Part shown: piece by piece, positions 7,610 through 16,188 of the stretch
Layout of the letters: every line of letters begins with the position of its first letter
Position numbering within the stretch: position 1 is the first letter of the stretch
Assembly: GCF_036404135.1 (NCBI RefSeq)
Contig: NZ_DASWPE010000039.1
Span: 1-64,000 of the forward strand
Reading direction: 5' to 3'
Length of the DNA: 64,000 nucleotides
Origin: Rhodopseudomonas_A sp036404135
GTDB taxonomy: Bacteria > Pseudomonadota > Alphaproteobacteria > Rhizobiales > Xanthobacteraceae
Notes under the pieces: generated by a model
Databases searched by the model: none
What the model was told of the DNA's origin: nothing
The model's input: only the letters and a program-made list of their open reading frames with translations
Made by a program: the position numbers and the translations under genes

Positions 7610-9109
7610 CTATTGCGCCAGCCGCAGCTTGGTCAGCGACGAGCCGATCGACTGGAATGCCACCTCGATCTGGTCGGCGGTGGTCGACTGGTAGAACTGC
7701 CCGTCATTGGCGCATGATTTCAGCACCGCCGAATCCGGGTCATTGGTGGTGTTGACCTGGATGGTATAGATCGTGACGCTGCCATTGGCGGCATTCTTGA
7801 TGTTGTCGCACAGCGTCTTCTGTCGGTCGTCAACCTGGGACGCGTAGTCTGATCCGTTGCCGTACCAATAATCGATGGTGTTTTGTCCGTCAGATAACAA
7901 GATGATGGCGTCGGTGTATTTGTAGTCGGCGTCCTTGGCGGGCGTATTGAGTGGATTGCCCTGCTGCAGCGCCATCCACGCCCAGTGCATGCCGATCGCC
8001 TGATTGGTGCCGCCGTTGGCCGCCAGATTGTTGATTTTGCCTTTCAGCGTCGCATCATTGGTGGAGCTGTCGGATTCGTTGGCATCATAAGCCGCGGTCA
8101 TCGGCAGGATCGACGAACTGCAGGCTGAGTAATTCTTGGCCACGAACAGCGTCGCCGGGTCTGTCGTGGTCGGTGTGGCCTTGGTGGTGTCGTTGTCGGC
8201 GGTGTGGTTCAGGTCGCGATCGGTGACGCAGCCCTGCCAGGTCGTGGTTCGGGTTTCGGTCCAGGTCTTTCCTCTCGCCGTGCATGTGCTTGCGGTGGAG
8301 TATAGTAAGCTGCTGCAGGTGCCGAAGAAGGTCCAGGTCTTGTTCGCAGCTTTGCACAAGGCGGCGGTGGGATAGCTGGAGCTGCTGCAGCTGCCGTAGT
8401 CGCTGACGTCGTAATTCCTGTTGCTGGTATTAGTCAGCCGCGCATGCCAATCCAGCCAGGTGGCGGCGATATTGGTTTTCCCGACATTGACCATCTGATT
8501 GAATGGGATGATCGAGATGTAGACGTCGGCGGTCTGGGTTGCCGACGCCTTCAACGTGTCGATCAGTTTTTTGGCCGCCGACTTCATTGCTGTCAATTTG
8601 CCGTTCTTATCCATTGAGCCGGTGACGTCGAGCGCCATCGCCACGCGCAGCCGGGTTGCGCCCCAGCTCGAGGTCGAGCTGGCCGCGAACGGCAGTGCCG
8701 TGAAGCCGGCGACCTTCAGGAAGGTTGTCGGCAGACTGCCGGAGGTGTTCATCACGATGGTCGAGGTGCCATCGGCGGACTTCGCCGTGTAAGTCGCCGT
8801 GACGGTGATATTGTTGATGCCCGTGCTGGTGTACAGCGCGTTGAAGTACTTTTGCGCTGTGGCCTGGATGTCGCCGGCGGTGATGACGCCGGCCGCATAA
8901 TCCTTCGACACCATCAGCGTGGCGGAATCCGCGGCGGCCTGCATCGCCGAGCGGGCCGCGGTGGCCTGGCTGTAGTCGACGGCGACGCCGACGAAACTGA
9001 TCAAGGGGATGACGGCGATGCCGAACAGCACCGCGATGTTGCCATTTTCGGCTGACCGAAAAGCCCTGGCCGCGCGGCGCAGCCGGCGAAGAGGTGAGGC
9101 GAGAGGCAT
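7610..9109 (-). CDS. TadG-like pilus-assembly/VWA-domain protein
   Basis: The product is 499 residues from the chosen ATG at 9109, which has AGGAAA seven bases upstream; the frame stays open further up to a TTG at 9184. Near the N-terminus is the TadE/TadG-type segment GNIAVLFGIAVIPLISFVGV, a membrane helix that in Flp/Tad systems can be processed like a pilin. A von Willebrand A domain follows, with MIDAS motif D-V-T-G-S, a later GGTNQ and LSDGQN. A central Cys/Ser/Thr-rich insert splits the VWA domain, as in many rhizobial Tad-like proteins. No tad genes lie nearby, so it is an orphan. It is probably envelope-associated; the role is unknown. Confidence 0.82.
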   Translation of the reverse strand: MPLASPLRRLRRAARAFRSAENGNIAVLFGIAVIPLISFVGVAVDYSQATAARSAMQAAADSATLMVSKDYAAGVITAGDIQATAQKYFNALYTSTGINNITVTATYTAKSADGTSTIVMNTSGSLPTTFLKVAGFTALPFAASSTSSWGATRLRVAMALDVTGSMDKNGKLTAMKSAAKKLIDTLKASATQTADVYISIIPFNQMVNVGKTNIAATWLDWHARLTNTSNRNYDVSDYGSCSSSSYPTAALCKAANKTWTFFGTCSSLLYSTASTCTARGKTWTETRTTTWQGCVTDRDLNHTADNDTTKATPTTTDPATLFVAKNYSACSSSILPMTAAYDANESDSSTNDATLKGKINNLAANGGTNQAIGMHWAWMALQQGNPLNTPAKDADYKYTDAIILLSDGQNTIDYWYGNGSDYASQVDDRQKTLCDNIKNAANGSVTIYTIQVNTTNDPDSAVLKSCANDGQFYQSTTADQIEVAFQSIGSSLTKLRLAQ

Positions 9110-9626
9110 GGCTTTTCCTGAATTCCGGTTCTTTGCGGTCATTTCGGGCGCATGCGATGAAGGCGGGGTAAAGATGTGCTGCAAAACAACGTTAATTGCC
9201 GTAGAATTCCGAGGTGAAACGGGGCGGCGGTTCGGCCATTGTCAACGCCGGATGAATCGCCGATGGCTGATTCGGCGAAGTCGCCCCGGTTCCCGTTAAC
9301 TTTCGGCCGGCGCCGCCGTCGCGCTGCCGGGAAGCGCTCCCCGTGACATTCCGGAATCGCTTTAAATCTCTGTGCTTGCGGCCAAGCTGATGCTGACCCA
9401 TATTCACGCCATCCGATCCAGTCGGCGGATCGGCCGCTGCCGTTGAGCGGCTCCCAAGAGGCTGGTTAGAACGCAATCGAGGGCCATATTGGGGGGCGCC
9501 TGCGGTTTGCCGTCAGTTGCCTCCCTGGATTTCGAACGCCTAAACATGCTGCACGCGACGTCACATCGAGCATATTCGCCCTTCAATCGGTCTGCGACGC
9601 AGCACCGCCTTTGCTCCGCTCCGCGT
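9110..9626. other. 517-bp region between the TadG-like gene and clpS
   Basis: No supportable gene was seen. The frame of clpS is open leftward to about 9489 with possible starts at 9489 and 9546, but that upstream sequence does not resemble ClpS. The region should contain the divergent promoters of both genes; no clear promoter pair or hairpin was recognised. Confidence 0.35.
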
Positions 9627-9959
9627 ATGGGCAATGACGAGGGCCGCTCCGGCGGTCCCGGCAACCCGGCAACCTCGGTCATCACCAAGGTCAAGCCGAA
9701 GACCAAGCGTCCCAATCTGTATCGCGTGTTGATCCTGAACGACGATTACACGCCGATGGAATTCGTCGTGCATGTGTTGGAGAAGTTCTTCCAGATGGAT
9801 GTCGAAGCCGCCACCCAGGTGATGTTGCACGTGCATCATCATGGCATCGGCGAGTGCGGCGTGTTCACCTATGAGATCGCCGAAACAAAAGTAACGCAGG
9901 TGATGGATTTTGCCCGCAAGCACCAGCACCCTCTACAGTGCGTGATGGAAAAGAAGTGA
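9627..9959 (+). CDS. clpS: ATP-dependent Clp protease adaptor ClpS
   Basis: ClpS is the N-degron recognition adaptor that binds the N-terminal domain of ClpA and delivers proteins with destabilising N-terminal residues to ClpAP. The 110-residue product starts with a short disordered tail and then the diagnostic core RPNLYRVLILNDDYTPMEFV, followed by a HVHHHGIGECGVFTYEIAE segment. Residues LNDDYTP and the HHHG region form the N-degron pocket and ClpA interface. The ATG at 9627 matches the family start; upstream methionines in frame are not conserved-looking. clpA follows 191 bases downstream on the same strand. Confidence 0.95.
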   Translation: MGNDEGRSGGPGNPATSVITKVKPKTKRPNLYRVLILNDDYTPMEFVVHVLEKFFQMDVEAATQVMLHVHHHGIGECGVFTYEIAETKVTQVMDFARKHQHPLQCVMEKK

Positions 9960-10150
9960 CGCGGCCGGGATCGCTGCAATCTCGGAACGGGTCTTGCATT
10001 GATTGTTTTCGGCGGGCTGGACCTAAGCTCCGCGCTCGGCCCGCGCGGAACCGGACTTTCGCCAAGAGGTTGGATGACTATATGAGCAAGGTTGTTGTTG
10101 CCTGACCAAGCAACGGCGGCCATGATAGGCGGGGGCCACAGAGGACGAGA

Positions 10151-12562
10151 ATGCCAACATTTTCCCAGAGCCTTGAGCAATCCCTGCACCGCGCCCTCGC
10201 GATCGCGAACGAGCGCCATCATCAATATGCGACGCTCGAGCATTTGCTGCTCTCGCTGGTGGACGATTCCGATGCCGCGGCGGTGATGCGGGCCTGCAGC
10301 GTCGATCTCGACAAGTTGCGCACCAGCCTCGTCAATTATCTCGAGACCGAATTCGAGAACCTGGTGACCGACGGCGCCGACGATGCCAAGCCGACCGCCG
10401 GTTTCCAGCGGGTGATCCAGCGCGCGGTGATCCACGTGCAGTCGTCCGGCCGCGAAGAAGTCACCGGCGCCAACGTGCTGATCGCGATCTTCGCCGAGCG
10501 CGAAAGCCACGCCGCGTATTTCCTGCAGGAGCAGGACATGACGCGTTACGACGCCGTCAATTATATCAGCCATGGCATCGCCAAGCGGCCCGGAGTGTCC
10601 GAGGCGCGGCCGGTGCGCGGGGTTGATGAGGAAACCGAGACCAAGGGTGGCGACGACTCGAAAAAGAAAGGTGACGCTTTGGACACCTATTGCGTCAACC
10701 TCAACAAGAAGGCCCGCGACGGCAAGATCGATCCGGTGATCGGCCGTAACGTCGAAATCAACCGCGCGATCCAGGTGCTGTGTCGCCGGCAGAAGAACAA
10801 TCCGCTGTTCGTCGGCGAAGCCGGGGTCGGCAAGACCGCGATCGCCGAGGGTCTCGCCAAGCGCATCGTCGACTCGGAAGTGCCCGAGGTGCTCGCCGCC
10901 GCGACGGTGTTCTCGCTCGACATGGGCACGCTGCTCGCCGGCACGCGCTATCGCGGCGACTTCGAAGAACGCCTGAAGCAGGTGCTGAAGGAGCTGGAAG
11001 CACATCCCAACGCCATCCTGTTCATCGACGAGATCCACACCGTGATCGGCGCCGGCGCCACCTCCGGCGGTGCGATGGATGCCTCTAATCTGCTCAAGCC
11101 TGCCCTCGCATCGGGCACCATCCGCTGCATGGGATCGACCACCTATAAGGAATACCGCCAGCACTTCGAGAAGGACCGCGCGCTGGTGCGGCGCTTCCAG
11201 AAGATCGACGTCAACGAGCCGACCGTCGAGGACGCGATCGCGATCCTCAAGGGGCTGAAGCCGTATTTCGAGGACTACCACAAGCTGAAATACACCAACG
11301 AGGCGATCGAGTCGGCGGTGCAGCTGTCATCGCGCTACATCCACGACCGCAAGCTGCCCGACAAGGCGATCGACGTGATCGACGAATCCGGCGCGGCGCA
11401 GATGCTGGTGGCGGAGAACAAGCGCAAGAAGACCATCGGCATCAAGGAAATCGAGGCCACAGTGGCGACCATGGCGCGGATTCCGCCGAAGAGCGTCTCG
11501 AAGGACGACGCCGAAGTGCTGAAGCATCTCGAAACCACCTTGAAGCGCGTGGTGTTCGGGCAGGACAAGGCGATCGAGGCCTTGGCGGCGTCGATCAAGC
11601 TGGCGCGCGCCGGCTTGCGCGAGCCGGAGAAGCCGATCGGCTCCTATCTGTTCTCCGGCCCGACCGGCGTCGGCAAGACCGAAGTGGCCAAGCAGCTCGC
11701 GGCCTCGCTCGGCGTCGAGCTGATCCGCTTCGACATGTCGGAATACATGGAGCGCCACACCGTGTCGCGGCTGATCGGCGCGCCTCCGGGCTATGTCGGC
11801 TTCGACCAGGGCGGCTTGCTCACCGATGGCGTCGATCAGCACCCGCATTGCGTGGTGCTGCTCGACGAAATCGAGAAGGCGCATCCCGACCTCTACAACG
11901 TGCTGTTGCAGATCATGGATCACGGCCGGCTGACCGACCATAACGGCAAGCAGGTCAACTTCCGCAACGTCATCCTGATCATGACGACCAATGCCGGCGC
12001 CGCCGATCTGGCCCGCCAGGCGTTCGGCTTCACCCGCAACAAGCGCGAAGGCGACGACCACGAGGCGATCAACCGGCAATTCGCGCCGGAATTCCGCAAC
12101 CGTCTCGACGCCATCGTTTCGTTCGCGCACCTCAATGCCGACGTCATCGGCATGGTGGTGGAGAAGTTCGTGCTGCAGCTCGAGGCGCAGCTCGCCGATC
12201 GCGACGTCACCATCGAACTGTCGGAGCCCGCCAAGGCCTGGCTTGTGCAGCACGGCTATGACGAGCAGATGGGCGCGCGGCCGATGTCGCGGGTGATCCA
12301 GGAGCACATCAAGAAGCCGCTGGCCGACGAGGTGCTGTTCGGCAAGCTGAAGGGCGGCGGCCATGTCCGTGTCGTTCTGGTCAAGGACGAAGCGGTGCCG
12401 GGTGTCGAACTGGAGAAGATCGGCTTCGAATATCTCGAAGGCCCGGTGACGCCGAAGCCGGAGAAGCTGCCCGGCGCGCGCAAGCGCAGCGCCTCGCGCA
12501 AGCCGAAATCCGGCGGCGGCTCCGACGGGCCGTCCTCGAAGGGGCCGCTGGTCAAGGTTTGA
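10151..12562 (+). CDS. clpA: ATP-dependent Clp protease ATP-binding subunit ClpA
   Basis: ClpA is the AAA+ unfoldase that feeds substrates into the ClpP peptidase. The 803-residue protein has a double Clp_N repeat (about 1-140), a first AAA module with Walker A GEAGVGKT at 222-229 and Walker B FIDEIH, and a second module with Walker A GPTGVGKT near 503-510 and Walker B LLDEIEKAHP. The long ClpB middle coiled coil is absent, which together with the clpS neighbour identifies ClpA. The C-terminal tail is basic and serine/glycine-rich. GAGGA lies six bases before the ATG. A strong terminator follows. Confidence 0.96.
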   Translation: MPTFSQSLEQSLHRALAIANERHHQYATLEHLLLSLVDDSDAAAVMRACSVDLDKLRTSLVNYLETEFENLVTDGADDAKPTAGFQRVIQRAVIHVQSSGREEVTGANVLIAIFAERESHAAYFLQEQDMTRYDAVNYISHGIAKRPGVSEARPVRGVDEETETKGGDDSKKKGDALDTYCVNLNKKARDGKIDPVIGRNVEINRAIQVLCRRQKNNPLFVGEAGVGKTAIAEGLAKRIVDSEVPEVLAAATVFSLDMGTLLAGTRYRGDFEERLKQVLKELEAHPNAILFIDEIHTVIGAGATSGGAMDASNLLKPALASGTIRCMGSTTYKEYRQHFEKDRALVRRFQKIDVNEPTVEDAIAILKGLKPYFEDYHKLKYTNEAIESAVQLSSRYIHDRKLPDKAIDVIDESGAAQMLVAENKRKKTIGIKEIEATVATMARIPPKSVSKDDAEVLKHLETTLKRVVFGQDKAIEALAASIKLARAGLREPEKPIGSYLFSGPTGVGKTEVAKQLAASLGVELIRFDMSEYMERHTVSRLIGAPPGYVGFDQGGLLTDGVDQHPHCVVLLDEIEKAHPDLYNVLLQIMDHGRLTDHNGKQVNFRNVILIMTTNAGAADLARQAFGFTRNKREGDDHEAINRQFAPEFRNRLDAIVSFAHLNADVIGMVVEKFVLQLEAQLADRDVTIELSEPAKAWLVQHGYDEQMGARPMSRVIQEHIKKPLADEVLFGKLKGGGHVRVVLVKDEAVPGVELEKIGFEYLEGPVTPKPEKLPGARKRSASRKPKSGGGSDGPSSKGPLVKV

Positions 12563-12594
12563 TCGGCAGACCGCACTCGCGACGAGTGAATGCG

Positions 12595-12624
12595 ACGGGG
12601 CCGGCGAGCGATCGCCGGCCCCGT
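12595..12624. terminator. Strong hairpin terminator between clpA and convergent GT gene
   Basis: A perfect 13-bp stem (12595-12607 with 12612-12624) closes on the tetraloop GCGA and is followed on the plus strand by TGGTTTGG. It lies between the clpA stop and the stop of the opposing gene, so it may serve both, though the T tracts are short. Confidence 0.7.
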
Positions 12625-12634
12625 TGGTTTGGTC

Positions 12635-14566
12635 TCACGGCAGCTTGGTTGCGCCGGGGGCGGGCGTCAGCGTCGGGGTGCCGTCCGGCAGCATCACCGC
12701 CCAGCCATAGGTTTGCGATTTGCCGTGGCCGAGCGGCAGCACCATGGTGCCAAGCGTCGGCGTCAGCCCTTGGAGCGCCGCGCGATACGGCGCGGGGATT
12801 TCGTCGGTCCGCGGGAAATCCGACGTCGCCCAGATCACCAGCGTGCCGGATTGTTTCAGCCGCTCCGGGGTGATCCACGGGCTCTTGCGGAAATCGGCGT
12901 CGATGAACACCGACGGCCGCGGCGAGGCATACAGCGCCACGAAGCCGGCCTGCTTGAAATCGCCGGTGACGATATCCAGCCGGCGCAACGATTTGCTGTT
13001 CCAGATCGCCTGCATCGCGCCGGACAATTCGCGCGCCGGCCACATCTGGGTCGGCACCTGACCGCTGCCATTGGCCTTGGCGTTGACGAACACCACGTGG
13101 CCAATCGGCAGGCCGATCAGCACCAATAGCCAGATCGTCGTCACCAGCCGCGGCGCGCGCAGCACCACGGTCGACGGCAGCAGCATCACCATGGCGAGGC
13201 CTGACAGCGCCACCAGCGAGCCGCCGATTTCCGGGCGCTGGTCGACGCCGGCCCAGAACGTCATCGCGGCGATCATCAACAGCGGCAGGAACGCCGCCAT
13301 CAGCACCAGCGATCGGTCGAACAGGCTCGGCCGATCAAGTTCGATCGCCACCGGCTCGCCCTGCAGCGGCAGCTTCGGAATCAGCGCCAGCAGCCCCACG
13401 ACGAGGATGCCGGCGTGGTAGCCGAGTTGCGCGAACAGGAATTTCAGCCCCGCCCAGACCCGCGGCAGGAATCCTTCCACCGGCGGCCGGTCGAACGCGA
13501 AGCTGAAGGGCAGAAAATTGCTCTGCACCAGCCAGATCAGGTTCGGCAGCAGCACCAAGAGCCCGACCAGCGCCGCGACATAGGGCCCGCGGGTCAGAAG
13601 TTGCCTGCGGCCCTGCGGCATCAGCAAGAGATGCAGCGCCAGCACCGCCAGCAGCAGCGCGCCGGAATATTTCGAATACATCAGGATCGCCGCGGCGACG
13701 CCGAACAGCACCCAGTTCGACAGTTTGTCGCCCAGCACCGCCTTGCGATAGATGTAGACGGTGGCCGCGAAGATCGGCAACTGCCCGACGTTGTGGCTGT
13801 ACATCGTCACCGGCGGCCCGAAATAATAGATCAGGATGGTGAGCGCGACGGCGAGCGTCGCGCCGGTCTTGCCGACGGTCTCCGCGCCGATCAGATAGAC
13901 GAAATAGAACGTCGCCAGGATCGAGCCGATCGCCAGCACGAAATGCGAGCTGATCCAGTGGAAGGTGAGCTGATAGGCGATTTCGGTCAGCCACGGCTCC
14001 AGCGGCGGGTGCTTCCAATAGCCCCACTGCATTTCCTTGCCGAACAGGAACATCTCGTAGCTGTCGAACGGCATGCTGGGGAAGCTGACGGTGCTCGAGA
14101 ACCATAGCGCGCCATAGGCCCCCATGATCCACAGCAACAGCCGGGTCGGCGAGGTCCGCAGCGCATCGAGAAAGGAATCGCAGGTCTCGGCGTAGAGCTT
14201 GGCAAACGAAAAGCCGGGCGCGGCCTTGCCGGCACCAGGCGTAGCCTGCGCTGCGCCGGCGGCGGGCGCTGCGGTCGCGGTCGGCTTGGCGGCCTTGGCC
14301 CGCGGCGCTGCTGCGGCGCCAGCTTGCGGCGGCACGGCGCGGGGGGCAGGCGCGGCAGCGCGTTGCTCCGCGATGGCGGCCGGCGCCGGGCCGACCGCGG
14401 CCGAAGCCTCGCCGGCCGCAGCCGCCGTCACCGGCTTCGGCGCAGCGCGCTGGGCCGCTGGCGGCGCGGAACCGTGACGCTTCTTCGGCGGCCGGTGCTT
14501 GGGCTTCTTGCGCTTAATGCTCGTCGTCCTAAGGCAGAGCGGCGCGCAACCGGCGAGCGGGCGCAA
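12635..14566 (-). CDS. GT39/PMT-type membrane glycosyltransferase
   Basis: The protein has a basic (KRKKPKHRPPKKRHG) and then Ala/Pro-rich cytoplasmic N-terminus of about 120 residues, followed by some ten hydrophobic segments. The PMT_2/ArnT-like signature includes FDSYEMFLFGKEMQWGYWKHPPLEPW in the first extracytoplasmic loop (shown here by its residues D-S-Y-E and K-H-P-P-L-E-P-W). Such enzymes transfer sugars from polyprenyl-phosphate donors to lipid or protein acceptors on the periplasmic side. The acceptor is unknown. The start is doubtful: the only in-frame initiator upstream is a TTG at 14566, and no ATG precedes the first membrane helix. Confidence 0.8.
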   Translation of the reverse strand: MRPLAGCAPLCLRTTSIKRKKPKHRPPKKRHGSAPPAAQRAAPKPVTAAAAGEASAAVGPAPAAIAEQRAAAPAPRAVPPQAGAAAAPRAKAAKPTATAAPAAGAAQATPGAGKAAPGFSFAKLYAETCDSFLDALRTSPTRLLLWIMGAYGALWFSSTVSFPSMPFDSYEMFLFGKEMQWGYWKHPPLEPWLTEIAYQLTFHWISSHFVLAIGSILATFYFVYLIGAETVGKTGATLAVALTILIYYFGPPVTMYSHNVGQLPIFAATVYIYRKAVLGDKLSNWVLFGVAAAILMYSKYSGALLLAVLALHLLLMPQGRRQLLTRGPYVAALVGLLVLLPNLIWLVQSNFLPFSFAFDRPPVEGFLPRVWAGLKFLFAQLGYHAGILVVGLLALIPKLPLQGEPVAIELDRPSLFDRSLVLMAAFLPLLMIAAMTFWAGVDQRPEIGGSLVALSGLAMVMLLPSTVVLRAPRLVTTIWLLVLIGLPIGHVVFVNAKANGSGQVPTQMWPARELSGAMQAIWNSKSLRRLDIVTGDFKQAGFVALYASPRPSVFIDADFRKSPWITPERLKQSGTLVIWATSDFPRTDEIPAPYRAALQGLTPTLGTMVLPLGHGKSQTYGWAVMLPDGTPTLTPAPGATKLP

Positions 14567-14695
14567 CCGATCGTGGTGGTCACCGACGACGTTTTAATCA
14601 AATCGCCCGGCAAGGCAATCGGCCGGGGCTTGCGGCGCGACGCCGGGCGCACGGGGGCACCGTTCGGGCGCGACTTGCCCACAGCGCAAGCGCGG

Positions 14696-15052
14696 TCAGC
14701 CTTCGCCGAGCCGCATCTTGATCTTGCGCTTCAGCGCACGCTGGATCTTTTCGCTCTTGCGCAGCCGCTCGCCGAGGTCGGAGGCCTGGACGTCGTCGTC
14801 GAACGCCACGCCCACCGCTTCGGTGCTGCGCCAGACGATGTTGGCCAGGAACGAGCGGCCCTTGTGCGCGATACGCAGGCCGATCGCATTGGGCAGGCCA
14901 ATGGTGCTCTCGAATTCCAGGCGGGCACCGCTACTGGACATGTTGCGCACGATGCAGTCGCGGGTGACGCCGCTGTCGCTTCGCGACGCAATCGCGCCGT
15001 ACAGCACTTTGTCGCGCAAGTTTCGACGCCGATCGATCGTCATTGCCGCCAT
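14696..15052 (-). CDS. PilZ-domain protein
   Basis: The 118-residue protein is a single PilZ domain, a cyclic-di-GMP receptor fold. The binding signature is present: RRNLR near residues 8-12 (RxxxR) and N-M-S-S-S-G-A-R near 38-45 (the D/NxSxxG motif). The C-terminus is rich in basic residues. It has no membrane segment. It may regulate motility or surface polysaccharide in response to c-di-GMP; pleD, a diguanylate cyclase gene, is 10 kb away in this window. The ATG at 15052 or the one nine bases downstream could be used. Confidence 0.85.
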   Translation of the reverse strand: MAAMTIDRRRNLRDKVLYGAIASRSDSGVTRDCIVRNMSSSGARLEFESTIGLPNAIGLRIAHKGRSFLANIVWRSTEAVGVAFDDDVQASDLGERLRKSEKIQRALKRKIKMRLGEG

Positions 15053-15160
15053 CCCGCGTTGAAAACGCGACCCTACGCTTCTGGCGGCGCGAGGGAAGGC
15101 GGCGCGCCGGGTTAGCTGGCGTTAGGGTAAATGATGGCCGACATGATGCCGGGGATCGGC

Positions 15161-16096
15161 CTAGGTGACTCCGTCGCGAACGGCGCGGGCGCGCTGTTTC
15201 TGGGCGTCGAACTCGCGCCGCCGCCGCGCCAGTTCCTCACGGCTCATCGCGTCGACATTGTTGTAGTCGCGCTTCCAGGACGGGTCATCGCGCCAGCGTA
15301 GCGGCGATTGCATCGTGGTCTGCGGGCCGGGCGTGGATTCCAGCAAACGCAGCGCCAGTTCCAGCGTCAAGGCCTGCGAGTCCGGGTCATGTGGCCTGCC
15401 GGCGGAATTGCCGAGCGGGAAGTCGCTGAACAAAAACCGCGGCACCGCGGCGTGTTCGACGATGTCCTTGGCGCAGCCCATCACCACGGTGGCGATGCCG
15501 TTCGCCTCCAGCTGCCGCGCCACCAGGCTGACGGTCTGATGGCACACCGGGCAGTTCGGCACCAGAACGACCGCGTCGACGCGATCGCCGCGACAGCGCG
15601 AGAGGATCTCCGGCGCATCGGTCTCCAGCGTGACCCGATGGCTGCGGTTGGTCGGCGCGCCGAAGAACCGCGGCGCCACCTCGCCGATGCGTCCGGCCGC
15701 GGCGAGGCGCTTGAGCTGCGGCAGCGGAAACCAGCAATTGCTGTCCTCGGCGGTCGTGTGGATACGGTCATAGGCGATGTGGGAAATGCGCAGATCGTGC
15801 GGCCGTGCGGTGTCGCCGTCATAGACCTGATAGAACTTGGCTTCGCCATTGTAAGGCGCGCCCGGGCCCTGGTCGCCTTTCGCCGGATCGAACGGCGCCG
15901 CGGTGGTGACGAGCGCGACGCGGGCCTGCGCCAGCGGCTTGCGCAGCGGATGGAACGGCGCGCCGATATGATGCGCCCAGCGATACGGCTCGGTGTAGCC
16001 GATTGCGGTGTAATACGCGCGGGTGCGCGCCATATAGGGGATCGGCACGTCGTCCTCGGCAGCGAAACCGGGTTGCTCACGCAGCGTTACAGCCAT
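15161..16096 (-). CDS. GrdB-like (glycine/sarcosine/betaine reductase B family) protein, cysteine form
   Basis: The 311-residue protein matches the pattern of the GrdB-related family: a central LVTTAAPFDP segment, then VVLVPNCPVCHQT, followed by a VVMGCAKDIVEHAAVPRFLFSDFPLGN segment. In true GrdB the redox centre uses selenocysteine; here only cysteines occur (C-P-V-C). No other glycine-reductase genes (grdA, grdC, grdD) are present nearby, so a role in amino-acid reduction is unlikely; a thiol or reductive function is possible. It is predicted cytosolic. The C-terminal tail is Arg/Glu-rich. It is divergent from the lytic transglycosylase gene. Confidence 0.7.
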   Translation of the reverse strand: MAVTLREQPGFAAEDDVPIPYMARTRAYYTAIGYTEPYRWAHHIGAPFHPLRKPLAQARVALVTTAAPFDPAKGDQGPGAPYNGEAKFYQVYDGDTARPHDLRISHIAYDRIHTTAEDSNCWFPLPQLKRLAAAGRIGEVAPRFFGAPTNRSHRVTLETDAPEILSRCRGDRVDAVVLVPNCPVCHQTVSLVARQLEANGIATVVMGCAKDIVEHAAVPRFLFSDFPLGNSAGRPHDPDSQALTLELALRLLESTPGPQTTMQSPLRWRDDPSWKRDYNNVDAMSREELARRRREFDAQKQRARAVRDGVT

Positions 16097-16188
16097 AACT
16101 TTGCCCCGGCTTCGATCATGCAGGCGATTGTTGTCGCGCTGCGCCTGGTGTCAAGTCGCAGCGTGCGCGGTCACACGCCGCATTCGAA

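Noticed and set aside
7610..9109. Considering the TadG-like gene as part of a Tad pilus locus
   Set aside because: No tadA, tadB, tadC, rcpA or flp gene is present in the window; it is an orphan family member.
9869..11281. 470-codon open frame opposite clpA
   Set aside because: Antisense artefact of GC-rich codons; clpA is unambiguous.
15161..16096. Selenoprotein with in-frame TGA
   Set aside because: The frame contains no internal TGA and the motif reads C-P-V-C, so only cysteine is encoded.
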